Source: an uncultured Nocardioides sp.
Lineage (GTDB): Bacteria; Actinomycetota; Actinomycetes; Propionibacteriales; Nocardioidaceae
Length of the DNA: 64,000 bases
Direction: 5' to 3'
NCBI RefSeq assembly: GCF_947489365.1
Contig: NZ_CANLDB010000002.1
Coordinates: forward strand, 1-64,000
The notes under the pieces were generated by a model. It was not told the origin of the DNA and searched no databases. It saw only the letters and a program-made list of their open reading frames with translations. Positions 54,484 through 63,883 of the stretch are shown piece by piece (positions within the stretch are counted from its first letter, which is position 1; each line of letters opens with the position of its first letter). Both the position numbers and the translations under genes were made by a program.

Positions 54484-55485
54484 TCAGTCGGTCTCGGCCT
54501 TGGTGTCGCGGGCGATGAAGGCGTTGACCATGTCGATCGGGGTGATGTGGCCGGCGAGGACGGCGCTGACGGCCTCGGCGATCGGGGCGTCGACGCCGTG
54601 CTCGCGCGACAGCGCGAGGATCGAGGCGCAGGACTTGGCGCCCTCCGCGACCTGACGGGTGGAGGCGACGATCTCGTCGACGCTCATCCCCTGACCGAGC
54701 TTCTCGCCGAACGTCCGGTTCCGCGACAGCGGCGAGGAGCAGGTGGCGACGAGGTCGCCGAGCCCCGCCAGGCCCATCAGGGTGAGCTGCTGGGCGCCCA
54801 GCGCCCCCGCCAGACGCGCGGTCTCGGCGAGGCCGCGGGTGATCACCGACGCGGTCGTGTTGTCGCCGAAGCCGAGGCCGACGGCCATCCCGACGCTGAG
54901 GGCGACGACGTTCTTGTAGGCGCCGCCGACCTCGCAGCCGACGACGTCCGTCGAGGTGTACGGCCGGAACGCGCGGGTGTGGACGAGACCCTGGAGGCCC
55001 CGCGCGACGTCCTCGTCGGTGCAGGCGACGACCGAGGCGGCGGGCTCACGCGACGCGATGGGGCGGGCGAGGTTGGGGCCCGAGACGACGGCGATGCGCT
55101 CCGGACCGGCGCCGGTGACGTCGGTGATGACCTCGCTCATCCGGCGCAGGCTGCCGAGCTCGACGCCCTTCATCAGCGACACCAGGACGGCGTCGCCCGG
55201 CAGGGCGCCGGCCCAGTCGACGAGGTTCTCCCGCAGCCGCTGCGACGGGACGGCGAGCACGACGACGTCGGCGCCGGCCGCGGCCTTCTCCGGGTCATGG
55301 GTCGCCTCGATGCTGGGCGGGAGCTCGACGCCGGGCATGTACTCGGCGTTCTCCCGACGCTCGTTGATCTCGGCGCACAGCTCCTCGCGGCGCCCCCAGA
55401 TCGACACGTCGTTGCCGGCGTCGGCGAGGACGACGGAGAACGCCGTCCCCCACGAGCCCGCCCCGAAGACCGCCACCTTGCTCAT
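54484..55485 (-). CDS. gpsA: Glycerol-3-phosphate dehydrogenase [NAD(P)+]
   Basis: 333 residues. Makes sn-glycerol-3-phosphate for phospholipids. VAVFGAGSWGTAFSVVLADA, VLVSLMKGVEL, VSGPNLARPI, VGGAYKNVVALSVGM and GDLVATCSSPLSRNRTFGE are conserved. Start ATG overlaps the plsC stop (ATGA), a functional pair. Confidence 0.96.
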   Translation of the reverse strand: MSKVAVFGAGSWGTAFSVVLADAGNDVSIWGRREELCAEINERRENAEYMPGVELPPSIEATHDPEKAAAGADVVVLAVPSQRLRENLVDWAGALPGDAVLVSLMKGVELGSLRRMSEVITDVTGAGPERIAVVSGPNLARPIASREPAASVVACTDEDVARGLQGLVHTRAFRPYTSTDVVGCEVGGAYKNVVALSVGMAVGLGFGDNTTASVITRGLAETARLAGALGAQQLTLMGLAGLGDLVATCSSPLSRNRTFGEKLGQGMSVDEIVASTRQVAEGAKSCASILALSREHGVDAPIAEAVSAVLAGHITPIDMVNAFIARDTKAETD

Positions 55486-56300
55486 CGCGCCCCACCTGTT
55501 CCCCGGCTGCCGCCGGCTGCGTCGTCGTCGGTGTGCGGGTTGCCGTGGGCCGGCAGGCCCGCCCGGCGCGGGTCGAACCGCTCCGCCGGGGGCTGCTCGC
55601 CCCGGATCTCGGCGACCAGTCCGGTGATCGCGGTCATGATCGTCTCGGTCGCCTCGACGAGCGTCCGGGCGTCGAGCGGGCGGTCGGCGTACGCCGAGAG
55701 GTCGACGGGCTCGCCGACCCGCAGCGTCACCCGGGTGCGGGGCAGCAGCCGCGGCCTCGTCGCGTACGGCGCCAGCAGGTCCTGCGCGCCCCACTGGCCG
55801 ATGGGGATGACGGGGCAGCCGGTGCGCAGCGCGATGCGGGCGGCGCCGGTGCGGCCGAGCATGGGCCACAGGCCGGGGTCGCGGGTCAGCGTGCCCTCGG
55901 GGTAGACCACCACGCACTCGCCGGCCTCGACCGCCTCGACCGCGGCGCCGAACGCGTCCGCCGCGGCGGCGCCGTCCCTGCTGACCGGGATCTGGCGGGC
56001 GTTGCGCATCAGGGCGCCCAGGAACCGGTTGCGGAACAGCCCGTCCTTGGCGAGGTAGCGCGGCAGGCGGCCGTGGTCCCAGACGATGTGGGCCGCGACG
56101 AGGGGGTCGACGTGGCTGAGGTGGTTCAGCGCGATGACGCAGCCGCCGCGGGCGGGGATCCGCTCGCCGTGCACCCAGGTGTGCCGGGTGAAGGTCAGCA
56201 GCGCCGCCTTGATGATCGCGCCGCCCACGAGGAGCGCCCAGCCCTTGCGCTGGTACTTCGGCCGGACCGCCACCCTGCTCCCCCCGCGTCGCACCACCAT
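55482..56300 (-). CDS. plsC: 1-acyl-sn-glycerol-3-phosphate acyltransferase
   Basis: 272 residues. Acyltransferase motifs VIALNHLSHVDPLVA (HX4D), FRNRFLGALMRNARQIPVSR and VVYPEGTLTRD are clear; one hydrophobic N-terminal segment. It adds the second acyl chain to form phosphatidate and is coupled to gpsA. The C-terminal 40 residues are disordered in style. Confidence 0.93.
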   Translation of the reverse strand: MVVRRGGSRVAVRPKYQRKGWALLVGGAIIKAALLTFTRHTWVHGERIPARGGCVIALNHLSHVDPLVAAHIVWDHGRLPRYLAKDGLFRNRFLGALMRNARQIPVSRDGAAAADAFGAAVEAVEAGECVVVYPEGTLTRDPGLWPMLGRTGAARIALRTGCPVIPIGQWGAQDLLAPYATRPRLLPRTRVTLRVGEPVDLSAYADRPLDARTLVEATETIMTAITGLVAEIRGEQPPAERFDPRRAGLPAHGNPHTDDDAAGGSRGTGGAR

Positions 56301-56364
56301 CCGTCTCGGACGTCCCGCGGACCGCGGGTACGCCGGCAGCAGCCTACTGGTCGGTACTGGAAGA

Positions 56365-57012
56365 ATGCGGCCGGTGAGCGGTGCGAGCGGCGGCTGGGTC
56401 TGCCTGGTCCCGGCCAAGCCCCCGTCGGTCGGCAAGAGCCGGCTGGCGCTGCCCGACGAGGCCCGGCGCGAGCTGGCGACGGCCTTCGCGCTCGACACGG
56501 CGAGCGCTGCCCGCCTCGCCTCCCGGGTCGCCGTCGTGCTGGCGGTCACCGACGACGCCCGGTTCGCGGACCGGTTCGCCATGCTCGGCTGCCGCGTCGT
56601 GCCGGACGGCGTGGGCGGCGACCTGAACGGCTCGCTGGTGCAGGCCGCGGCGGAGGCACGGCGCCGCTGGCCCGACCTGCGCCCCGTCGCCCTGTGCGCC
56701 GACCTGCCGGCGCTGCGCCCGGCCGACCTCGACGAGGCCCTCGCGGCGGCGGAGGACGTCGACGGGCCGTCGTACGTCGTCGACGCCGACGGGGTCGGCA
56801 CCACGCTGTACGCCGCGCCGTCGTACGACGGGTTCGCGCCGCGGTTCGGCGGCGGCTCGGCCGTCGCCCACACGGCCGCCGGCGCGACGCCGCTCGGCGG
56901 GGTCCTCGCGGGCCTGCGCCGCGACGTCGACACGGCCGCCGACGTGCGGACGGCCGCGGCGCTGGGGCTCGGGGCCCACAGCGCCGCGGCCGTCGCGCGA
57001 CTGGAGATCTAG
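56365..57012 (+). CDS. cofC: 2-phospho-L-lactate guanylyltransferase (F420 synthesis)
   Basis: 215 residues. VPAKPPSVGKSRLALPDEAR, ALCADLPALRPADLDEAL and PRFGGGSAVAHTAAGAT match CofC, which activates phospholactate or phosphoenolpyruvate for coenzyme F420. Divergent from plsC with 64 bases between. A GTG at 56374 is an alternative start. F420 use fits an actinobacterium. Confidence 0.9.
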   Translation: MRPVSGASGGWVCLVPAKPPSVGKSRLALPDEARRELATAFALDTASAARLASRVAVVLAVTDDARFADRFAMLGCRVVPDGVGGDLNGSLVQAAAEARRRWPDLRPVALCADLPALRPADLDEALAAAEDVDGPSYVVDADGVGTTLYAAPSYDGFAPRFGGGSAVAHTAAGATPLGGVLAGLRRDVDTAADVRTAAALGLGAHSAAAVARLEI

Positions 57013-57019
57013 CGGGGCG

Positions 57020-57838
57020 TCAGCCCAGGAAGCCCACCAGGGCCTCGTTGAACTCCTCGGAGTGCGACACGTTGAACCCGTGCGGGCCACCCTTGACCAC
57101 GTGCACCGAGGCGTTGCTCAGCGCAGCCACGGACCGCTCGCCGGAGGCCTCGAAGGGCACCACGCCGTCGGAGTCGCCGTGGAGCACGAGCACCGGAACG
57201 GTGATCTTGGTCAGGTCCTCGCGGAAGTCGGTGCGACCGAAGGCGTTGATGCAGAGCAGGACGGCCTCGTCGCGGGCCGGCTTGGCCAGCTCGAGGGCCT
57301 CCTGACGCTGCTCCTCGGTGACCTTCAGCTCGTCGCCGGCGGTGAAGAAGTTCGTCACGAACCCGTCGAGGAAGCCCTCGCGGTCGGTGGTGACCGACTG
57401 CTCGAAGTCGTGGATGCCCTCCTCGGGCAGCCCGCCGTCGGGGTTGTCGTCGCTCTTCAGCAGGTACGGCGGGACGGCCGCCGCGAGCACGGCGGACCGG
57501 ACGCGGTCCTCGCCGTACGTCGAGAGGTACCGGGCGACCTCGCCGCCACCCATCGAGAAGCCGACCAGCGTCGCGTCGGAGACGTCGAGGCCGGTCAGCA
57601 GGCCGTCCAGGTCCGCGGCGAACGTGTCGTAGTCGTAGCCGGTCTCGGGCTTCTCCGAGGCGCCGAACCCGCGGCGGTCGTAGCTGATGACGCGGTAGCC
57701 GGCGGAGGTCAGCGCGGGGGCCTGCTCCGACCACGAGGCGCCCGAGAGGGGCCAGCCGTGGATCAGGACGACGGGACGGCCGGAGCCGCCGGTGTCCTCG
57801 TAGCTGAGGGTGATGCCGTTGGTCTCGATCTCGGGCAT
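57020..57838 (-). CDS. Alpha/beta hydrolase, non-haem chloroperoxidase-like
   Basis: 272 residues. Oxyanion region VVLIHGWPLSGASWSEQAP, nucleophile elbow VGFSMGGGEVARY, acid LHGDSDGVVPFE and final His GPHGFNVSH complete the triad. This group contains perhydrolases/haloperoxidases and esterases; substrate unknown. The ATG at 57838 begins the homologous sequence. Confidence 0.9.
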   Translation of the reverse strand: MPEIETNGITLSYEDTGGSGRPVVLIHGWPLSGASWSEQAPALTSAGYRVISYDRRGFGASEKPETGYDYDTFAADLDGLLTGLDVSDATLVGFSMGGGEVARYLSTYGEDRVRSAVLAAAVPPYLLKSDDNPDGGLPEEGIHDFEQSVTTDREGFLDGFVTNFFTAGDELKVTEEQRQEALELAKPARDEAVLLCINAFGRTDFREDLTKITVPVLVLHGDSDGVVPFEASGERSVAALSNASVHVVKGGPHGFNVSHSEEFNEALVGFLG

Positions 57839-57919
57839 GGTGCACCTTTCCGTCGGGAACGTCTCGTGTGCAAGACAGTCACCAGAACGACGGCGGACCA
57901 TGCACTCTTCCCCCACGTC

Positions 57920-58519
57920 TCACATGGTGGGAGGGTGCTCCGCGCGGCGGCGCAGGACCTCGACCAGCAGGTGGGCGTAGCCGCGGGCGTCGTCCACGGC
58001 CGCGTGCGTGTGGGGGACCTCGCCGAACCACGCGCGGGGCAGGCGGTGCACGGAGAAGTCGGCGGGGTCGCCCCCGACCACGCCGCAGGCGAAGCTGTGC
58101 AGGCACACGCCGGGGCCGTCGAACAACCGGTCGGTCTCGTACGGGCCCTGGCACACCCCGTACGACGTGAACCGCCGCAGGTAGTGGTCGATCCAGCCCC
58201 CGTCGAACCCCAGCGGTGAGGCCACGAAGTGCCGCGGCCCGTCGAGGGCCCGGACGAAGGCGACGTACGCCGCCATCACCTCGGGCACCGGCCGGGGGTC
58301 GCGCGTCGCCGCCGCCCACGCCTCGGGCACGGTCTGGAACCAGGCGTACGTGTCAGGGTTCGGCTGGGCGCCGGGGAGCGGCTCGAGGACGGCGGTGAAC
58401 TCCCCGTGGACCTCCCCGTCGGCGCTGACCGCGACCGAGGCGAAGGACCGCATCGAGTGCGGCCCGGGCCACGGCCCGTCGACCTCGATGTCCGTGACGA
58501 CGTAGACCGGCGCGTCCAT
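57920..58519 (-). CDS. DnaQ-like 3'-5' exonuclease-fold protein
   Basis: 199 residues. DEDD-type motifs are partly visible: VVTDIEVDGPWPG near the start, LGFDGGWIDHYLRRF in the middle and HTHAAVDDARGYAHLL at the end (DEDDh). Could trim RNA or DNA ends. The ATG at 58519 begins the first motif. Confidence 0.8.
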   Translation of the reverse strand: MDAPVYVVTDIEVDGPWPGPHSMRSFASVAVSADGEVHGEFTAVLEPLPGAQPNPDTYAWFQTVPEAWAAATRDPRPVPEVMAAYVAFVRALDGPRHFVASPLGFDGGWIDHYLRRFTSYGVCQGPYETDRLFDGPGVCLHSFACGVVGGDPADFSVHRLPRAWFGEVPHTHAAVDDARGYAHLLVEVLRRRAEHPPTM

Positions 58520-58566
58520 CCCGGCAGCCTGCCACCCCTCCTCCCGCGGGGGCCTCAGGCGACGCG

Positions 58567-59166
58567 TCAGAGCGTGGCGGGCTTGAAGCTCGGCCGCTTC
58601 TCCTCGTACGCCGTGATGTCGTCCGCGTGCCCGAGCGTGATCCCGATGTCGTCGAGGCCCTCGAGCAGCCGCCAGCGGGTGTAGTCGTCGATGTCGAAGG
58701 AGTCCTCGATCGCGTCGGTGCCCTCGCCCGCGCGCACGGTGCGCGACTCGAGGTCGACGGTGACGACCGCGCCCGGCTTGTCCTCCAGGAGGTCCCACAG
58801 CCGGCTGACGACCTTGTCGTCGACCTGCGCGGCGAGCAGGCCGGCCTTGCCCGCGTTGCCCCGGAAGATGTCGCCGAAGCGCGGCGAGATGACGGCGCGG
58901 AAGCCGTAGTTCTGCAGGGCCCAGACGGCGTGCTCACGGGAGGAGCCGGTCCCGAAGTCGGGCCCGGCGACGAGCACCGAGCCGCCGGAGAACTCGTCGC
59001 GGTTGAGCACGAAGTCGGGGTTGTCGCGCCAAGCGGCGAACAGGCCGTCCTCGAACCCGTCGCGGCTGACCCGCTTCAGGTAGTGGGCGGGGATGATCTG
59101 GTCGGTGTCGACGTTGCTGCGGCGCAGCGGGACGCCGACGCCGGTGTGGGTGGTGAACGCGTCCAT
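58567..59166 (-). CDS. leuD: 3-isopropylmalate dehydratase small subunit
   Basis: 199 residues. [37 protein letters not shown] and [19 protein letters not shown] are standard. Works with LeuC in leucine synthesis. 12 bases after leuC. Confidence 0.96.
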   Translation of the reverse strand: MDAFTTHTGVGVPLRRSNVDTDQIIPAHYLKRVSRDGFEDGLFAAWRDNPDFVLNRDEFSGGSVLVAGPDFGTGSSREHAVWALQNYGFRAVISPRFGDIFRGNAGKAGLLAAQVDDKVVSRLWDLLEDKPGAVVTVDLESRTVRAGEGTDAIEDSFDIDDYTRWRLLEGLDDIGITLGHADDITAYEEKRPSFKPATL

Positions 59167-59178
59167 CGGTGGTCCCTC

Positions 59179-60600
59179 TCAGGCGTCGGTCGGGGTGAGC
59201 TCGGGCAGGTCCGCGGGGCTCGACAGCGTGCCGCGGACGGCGGTCGCGGCGGCCACGGGCACGGAGACGAGGTGCGTGCGACCGCCCTTGCCCTGGCGGC
59301 CCTCGAAGTTGCGGTTGGACGTCGAGGCGCTGCGCTCGCCGGGGGCGAGCTGGTCGGGGTTCATGCCAAGGCACATCGAGCAGCCCGCGCCGCGCCACTC
59401 GGCGCCGGCCTCCTTGAAGATCACGTCGAGGCCCTCGTCCTCGGCCTGCAGGCGGACCTTGGCGGAGCCGGGGACGACGAGCAGGCGGGTGTCGGGGTCG
59501 ACCGTGCGGCCCTTGATGACCTCGGCGGCGAGGCGCAGGTCCTCGAGGCGGCCGTTGGTGCAGGAGCCGACGAAGACGGTGTCGACCTTCACCTCGCGCA
59601 TCGGGGTGCCGGCGGTGAGCGCCATGTACTCCAGCGCCTTCTCGGCTGCGACGCGGTCGCCGGGCTCGTCGAACGAGGCGGGGTCGGGCACGGCCTCGCC
59701 GAGTGGCACGCCCTGGCCGGGGTTGGTGCCCCAGGTGACGAACGGCGTCATAGTGGAGGCGTCGAGGACGATCTCCTCGTCGTACGTCGCGTCGTCGTCG
59801 GTGACGAGGCTGCGCCAGTGCTCGACGGCGGCGTCCCAGTCGGCGCCCTGGGGCGCCTCGGGCTTGTCGGCGAGGTAGTCGAAGGTGGTCTGGTCGGGGG
59901 CGATCATCCCGGCCTTCGCGCCCCACTCGATCGACATGTTGCAGATCGTCATCCGGCCCTCCATCGAGAGCTCCTCGATGGCGGGTCCGCGGTACTCGAC
60001 GATGTAGCCCTGCCCGCCGCCGGTGCCGGTGTGGGTGATGAGGGTGAGGACCAGGTCCTTGGCGGTGACGCCGTCCGGGAGCGAGCCGTTCACGGTCACG
60101 GCCATCGTCTTCGGCCGGGTCTGCATGAGGGTCTGCGTGGCGAGCACGTGCTCGACCTCGGAGGTGCCGATCCCGAACGCGAGGGCGCCGAACGCGCCGT
60201 GGGTCGAGGTGTGGGAGTCGCCGCAGACGATGGTCATGCCGGGCTGGGTGAGGCCCAGCTGCGGGCCGATGATGTGGACGATCCCCTGGTCCTTGTCGCC
60301 CAGGGCGTGCAGGCGGACGCCGAACTCCTCGGCGTTCCTGCGCAGCGTCTCGACCTGGGTGCGGGAGACGGGGTCGGCGATCGGCTTGTCCCAGTCGAGG
60401 GTGGGGACGTTGTGGTCCTCGGTCGCGAGGGTGAGGTCGGGACGGCGCACGGTGCGGTCGTTCAGGCGGAGGCCCTCGAACGCCTGGGGCGAGGTGACCT
60501 CGTGGATGAGGTGGAGGTCGATGTAGAGCAGGTCCGGCTCTCCGGGTGCCGTGCGGACGACGTGCTCGTCCCAGACCTTCTCGGCCAGTGTCCTGCCCAT
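59179..60600 (-). CDS. leuC: 3-isopropylmalate dehydratase large subunit
   Basis: 473 residues. Fe-S cysteines in [15 protein letters not shown] and [32 protein letters not shown] and GRTHLVSVP also present. The ATG at 60600 has GGAGGAGAC upstream. Divergent from the NdgR-type regulator gene. Confidence 0.97.
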   Translation of the reverse strand: MGRTLAEKVWDEHVVRTAPGEPDLLYIDLHLIHEVTSPQAFEGLRLNDRTVRRPDLTLATEDHNVPTLDWDKPIADPVSRTQVETLRRNAEEFGVRLHALGDKDQGIVHIIGPQLGLTQPGMTIVCGDSHTSTHGAFGALAFGIGTSEVEHVLATQTLMQTRPKTMAVTVNGSLPDGVTAKDLVLTLITHTGTGGGQGYIVEYRGPAIEELSMEGRMTICNMSIEWGAKAGMIAPDQTTFDYLADKPEAPQGADWDAAVEHWRSLVTDDDATYDEEIVLDASTMTPFVTWGTNPGQGVPLGEAVPDPASFDEPGDRVAAEKALEYMALTAGTPMREVKVDTVFVGSCTNGRLEDLRLAAEVIKGRTVDPDTRLLVVPGSAKVRLQAEDEGLDVIFKEAGAEWRGAGCSMCLGMNPDQLAPGERSASTSNRNFEGRQGKGGRTHLVSVPVAAATAVRGTLSSPADLPELTPTDA

Positions 60601-60723
60601 GTCTCCTCCATGCTCCCCGTGCAGGGGCCTCGTGTCGTGTCGTCGGGCCGCGGATCCCGCGGTTCCAGCGTCGCGCATCACCGTACGCTTGCGTCCCAGG
60701 ATCTGAGACTGCAGTATTGCCAT
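60601..60723. promoter_or_regulatory. leuC-ndgR divergent control region
   Basis: 123 bases with the ATCTGAGACTGCAGTATTGC segment (an AT-richer island) just before the regulator start. In streptomycetes NdgR/AreB binds between these two genes, so the operator is probably here. Confidence 0.5.
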
Positions 60724-61443
60724 ATGGACAGCGGAAGCGGTGTGGGGGTCCTCGACAAGGCCGCGGTGGTGCTCGCCGCGCTCGAGAGCGGACCGGCCAC
60801 GCTGGCCGGCCTGGTGGCCGGGACGGGCCTGGCCCGACCGACGGCGCACCGCCTCGCGGTGGCGCTGGAGCACCACCGGCTCGTGGCCCGGGACATGCAG
60901 GGCCGCTTCGTGCTCGGCCCCCGCCTGGCCGAGCTCTCGGCGGCCGCCGGCGAGGACCGCCTCCTCGCCGCCGCCGGCCCCGTGCTCGCGCGTCTGCGCG
61001 ACATCACCGGCGAGTCCGCCCAGCTGTGGCGCCGCCAGGGCGAGCAGCGCGTCTGCGTCGCCGCAGCCGAGCGCCCCAGCGGCCTGCGCGACACGATCCC
61101 CGTCGGCTCCCAGCTGACGATGCGCGCCGGCTCCGCCGCGCAGGTCCTCCTCGCCTGGGAGGACCCCGAGCGGATGCACCGCGGCCTGCAGAACGCGGCG
61201 TACTCCGCCACCGCGCTGTCGGGCATCCGCCGCCGTGGCTGGGCCCAGTCCGTCGGCGAGCGCGAGCAGGGCGTCGCCTCGGTCTCGGCACCCGTCCGCT
61301 CCCCCGGCGGCAAGACGATCGCCGCCGTGTCGGTCTCCGGCCCGCTCGAGCGCCTCTCGCGGCAGCCCGGCCGCATGCACGCCCCCGCCGTCCTCGCCGC
61401 CGCCGAACGGCTCAGCGAGTCCCTGCGACGCCAGGCGGAGTAG
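60724..61443 (+). CDS. IclR-family regulator, NdgR/AreB type
   Basis: 239 residues. Helix-turn-helix [20 protein letters not shown] and the short IclR effector domain with [38 protein letters not shown]. Divergence from leuCD is diagnostic of NdgR-type regulators of leucine and amino acid metabolism. Confidence 0.9.
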   Translation: MDSGSGVGVLDKAAVVLAALESGPATLAGLVAGTGLARPTAHRLAVALEHHRLVARDMQGRFVLGPRLAELSAAAGEDRLLAAAGPVLARLRDITGESAQLWRRQGEQRVCVAAAERPSGLRDTIPVGSQLTMRAGSAAQVLLAWEDPERMHRGLQNAAYSATALSGIRRRGWAQSVGEREQGVASVSAPVRSPGGKTIAAVSVSGPLERLSRQPGRMHAPAVLAAAERLSESLRRQAE

Positions 61444-61482
61444 CCGCCTCGCGGTCGTCCGGGGCCACGCCGCGTCATGGCC

Positions 61483-61568
61483 GCTCACCACGCCAGGTGG
61501 GCGAGCCGACGGGTAGCGCGGCGAGCTCACCGCGCCAAGCATCGGCTCACCTGCCTAGCGTGGTGAGC
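61483..61568. terminator. Inverted repeat between convergent genes
   Basis: GCTCACCACGCCAGG (61483-61497) and its near-complement (61554-61568, 14 of 15 match) with a third related GCTCACCGCGCC between. It separates the tail-to-tail regulator and ogt genes and may end both transcripts. Confidence 0.5.
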
Positions 61569-61621
61569 CGCCGCGGGGCGCCGCGGCACCCCGCCCACCG
61601 AGCCACCCCGCCCAGCGAGCC

Positions 61622-62104
61622 TCAGAACAACGCCGAGCCGCCGCCGGTCTCCAGGTCGAGCAGGGTCCGCTTGCGCTCGATGCCACCTGCGAAGCCGGTG
61701 AGGGTGCCGTTGGCGCCGATGACGCGGTGGCAGGGCACGACGACCGGGATCGGGTTGCGGCCGTTCGCCGCACCGACCGCCCGCGAGGCGCCGGCGACGA
61801 GACCCAGCCGCTTCGCGACCTCGCCGTACGACGCGGTCTCGCCGTAGCCGATGCGGCTCAGCTCGGTCCACACCCGGCGCTGGAAGTCGGTGCCGACGGG
61901 GTCGAGGGGCAGGTCGAAGTCCTTCAGGTCCCCCGCGAAGTAGGCGGCGAGCTGCCGGGCGGCCTCCACGAGGACCGGGTGGTCGTCGGCGCGGTCCCCG
62001 AGCTCGAGACCGCCGGGCGGGTCACCGAACGGGCTGAACTCGATCGCGCGCACGGCGGTGTCGGACGCGACGATGCGCAACGGGTCGATGGGGGTGTCGA
62101 TCAC
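61622..62104 (-). CDS. ogt: Methylated-DNA--protein-cysteine methyltransferase
   Basis: 160 residues. Acceptor Cys125 lies in IPVVVPCHRVIG; FQRRVWTELSRIGYGETASY is the DNA-binding helix region. Removes O6-methylguanine in one turnover. GTG overlaps the ada-alkA stop (GTGA). Confidence 0.95.
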   Translation of the reverse strand: MIDTPIDPLRIVASDTAVRAIEFSPFGDPPGGLELGDRADDHPVLVEAARQLAAYFAGDLKDFDLPLDPVGTDFQRRVWTELSRIGYGETASYGEVAKRLGLVAGASRAVGAANGRNPIPVVVPCHRVIGANGTLTGFAGGIERKRTLLDLETGGGSALF

Positions 62105-63729
62105 GGTCCACACGGGTCCTCCTCGGGACGCTCGGACGGGGGTGGCTGTGGGCTCGGGAACATCGGGTCGACCACGGTGTGCCACAGGTGCAGCAGCGCG
62201 ACGGAGCGCCAGGGTCGCCAGGCCTCCGCGATCGCGGCGGCGCCCTTCGCGTCGCAGGGGTGGCCGAGGTCGCGCAGGGCGTTGCGGACGGCCAGGTCGC
62301 CGGGCAGGAACACGTCCGGGTGGCCCAGGGCGCGGATGGCGACGTAGTCGGCGGTCCAGGGACCGATGCCGGGCAGGGCGACCATCGCGGCGCGCACGTC
62401 GGCCCGCGCGGTGCCGCCCTCGAGGTCGACGCTGCCGTCGTCCAGGGCGGCCGCCAGTCCGACGAGCGCACGGCCGCGGGCGCGGGGCATCGGCAGCGTC
62501 CCGGGGTCGACGGCGGCGAGGGTCTCCGGCGACGGGAACAGATGGGTGAGGCCGGGCTCGTCGGTGCTCACCGTCTCGCCGTGCGCGGCCACGAGGCGCC
62601 CCAGCACCGTCCGGGCGCCGGCCAGGTTGACCTGCTGGCCGACGACGGTGCGCAGGGCCGTCTCGGAGCCGTCGACCTGGCCGGGGACCCGCAGACCGGG
62701 CTGTCGCGCGACGAGGGGACCCAGGACGGGGTCGGCGCCGAGGGTGGCGTCGGCGGCGAGCGGGTCGGCGTCCGCGTCGAGCAGCCGTCGCGTGCGTGCC
62801 GTGGCGGCGGGCAGGTCGCGCAGGTCCGTCAGCCGCAGCCAGGCCTCGACCTGGCCGACCCCCGGGCCGGGGAGGTCGCGCAGGCGGACCCGGAGGGTCC
62901 CCGGGCCGTGGGGCAGCCGCAACGTCCGGGCGTACGTCGCCCCCTCGGCACCGCCGGCCCCCTCGGCCCCCTCGGCCCCCTCGGCCCCCTCGGCCCCCTC
63001 GGCCCCCTCGGTCCCCGGGGTGGTCGTCTCGACGCCCGCGACCACGTGGGCGGCCAGGAAGCGCCACACGGCCAGCCCGGCGTACGGCGTCCGCACCGGG
63101 ACGCGGAGCCGGACCTCCCCCGGCGTCGTGGGGCCTGCCGCCGCGGCGCGGCGGCGGCGCAGGTCACCGGGGGTGGTGTCGTACACCTCCCGCACGGTGT
63201 CGTTGAACTGGCGCACGCTCGCGAACCCCGCCGCGAACGCGACGTCCGCGAGGGACAGGTCGGTGGTCTCGAGCAGGGTCCGCGCGGTCTGGGCCCGGCG
63301 GGCACGGGCCAGGGCCAGCGGTCCGGCGCCCAAGCGGTCGCCGAGCACCCTCCCGAGGTGGCGGGGCGTGAACCCGAGACGGTCGGCGAGCCCCTCGACG
63401 CCCTCCCGGTCGACCACGCCGTCCGCGATGAGCCGCATGGCCCGCCCGGCGACGTCCCCGGCGAGGTCCCACTCCGGGTCGCCCGGGACGGCGTCCGGCA
63501 GGCAGCGCTTGCACGCCCGGAAGCCGGCGGTCTGCGCCGCGGCGGCGCTGCGGTGGAAGGTCATGTTGCGCGGGGCCGGGGTGCGCGCCGGGCAGGAGGG
63601 GCGGCAGTAGATGCCGGTGCTCGTGACCCCGACCCAGAACACGCCGTCGAAGCGGCGGTCGCGGCTGGCCGCGGCGCGGTAGCAGGCCCCGGGGTCGAGG
63701 TCGCCCGGCGCGGCGGGGGCGGTGGTCAT
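62101..63729 (-). CDS. Ada-like regulator fused to AlkA 3-methyladenine glycosylase
   Basis: 542 residues. N-terminal Ada domain with zinc cysteines C42, C46, C73 and C76 (GIYCRPSC...ACKRC), which accepts methyl groups from phosphotriesters; AraC-type helix-turn-helix (about 100-190); AlkA N-domain and HhH-GPD glycosylase (LPGIGPWTADYVAIRALG) at the C-terminus. This fusion replaces the Ada methyltransferase domain, supplied by the overlapping ogt. An EGA x6 tandem lies in the linker at about residue 245. The pair is likely an adaptive response unit. Confidence 0.93.
   Translation of the reverse strand: MTTAPAAPGDLDPGACYRAAASRDRRFDGVFWVGVTSTGIYCRPSCPARTPAPRNMTFHRSAAAAQTAGFRACKRCLPDAVPGDPEWDLAGDVAGRAMRLIADGVVDREGVEGLADRLGFTPRHLGRVLGDRLGAGPLALARARRAQTARTLLETTDLSLADVAFAAGFASVRQFNDTVREVYDTTPGDLRRRRAAAAGPTTPGEVRLRVPVRTPYAGLAVWRFLAAHVVAGVETTTPGTEGAEGAEGAEGAEGAEGAGGAEGATYARTLRLPHGPGTLRVRLRDLPGPGVGQVEAWLRLTDLRDLPAATARTRRLLDADADPLAADATLGADPVLGPLVARQPGLRVPGQVDGSETALRTVVGQQVNLAGARTVLGRLVAAHGETVSTDEPGLTHLFPSPETLAAVDPGTLPMPRARGRALVGLAAALDDGSVDLEGGTARADVRAAMVALPGIGPWTADYVAIRALGHPDVFLPGDLAVRNALRDLGHPCDAKGAAAIAEAWRPWRSVALLHLWHTVVDPMFPSPQPPPSERPEEDPCGP
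62956..63009. repeat. Six 9-base tandem repeats inside ada-alkA
   Basis: GGCCCCCTC is repeated six times without change, coding for Glu-Gly-Ala on the minus strand. The unit keeps frame whatever its copy number, so it is a possible length-variable linker. Confidence 0.92.
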
Positions 63730-63800
63730 GACCCCATCCTGCCCCGCGCCACCGACAGCTTCTGGCGGGTTTCGGACACGGCCGTGCATGCCGGGAAAGG

Positions 63801-63833
63801 CAGCAGGCCCGGTCGTGGTGACCGGGCCTGCTG
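63801..63833 (-). terminator. tRNA-Glu terminator
   Basis: Perfect 14-base arms (CAGCAGGCCCGGTC and its complement) with a 5-base loop, just past the tRNA 3' end on the same strand. It would have ended transcription of the original tRNA. Confidence 0.85.
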
Positions 63834-63839
63834 GGTGTG

Positions 63840-63883
63840 TACCCCCGACCGGATTCGAACCGGCGCTACCGCCTTGAGAGGGC
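63840..63883 (-). pseudogene. 3' half of tRNA-Glu(CTC), likely attachment-site scar
   Basis: On the minus strand the sequence from the anticodon stem to the 3' end is intact: anticodon loop CTCTCAA (anticodon CTC) with GCC/GGC remaining of the stem, a good T-arm (GCCGG-TTCGAATC-CCGG-like) and CGGGGGTA acceptor strand. The 5' half (acceptor, D-arm) is absent; the sequence upstream is unrelated. This is what remains downstream of an element that has integrated into the 3' part of a tRNA gene; an intact copy should lie beyond the right edge of the window. Confidence 0.8.
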
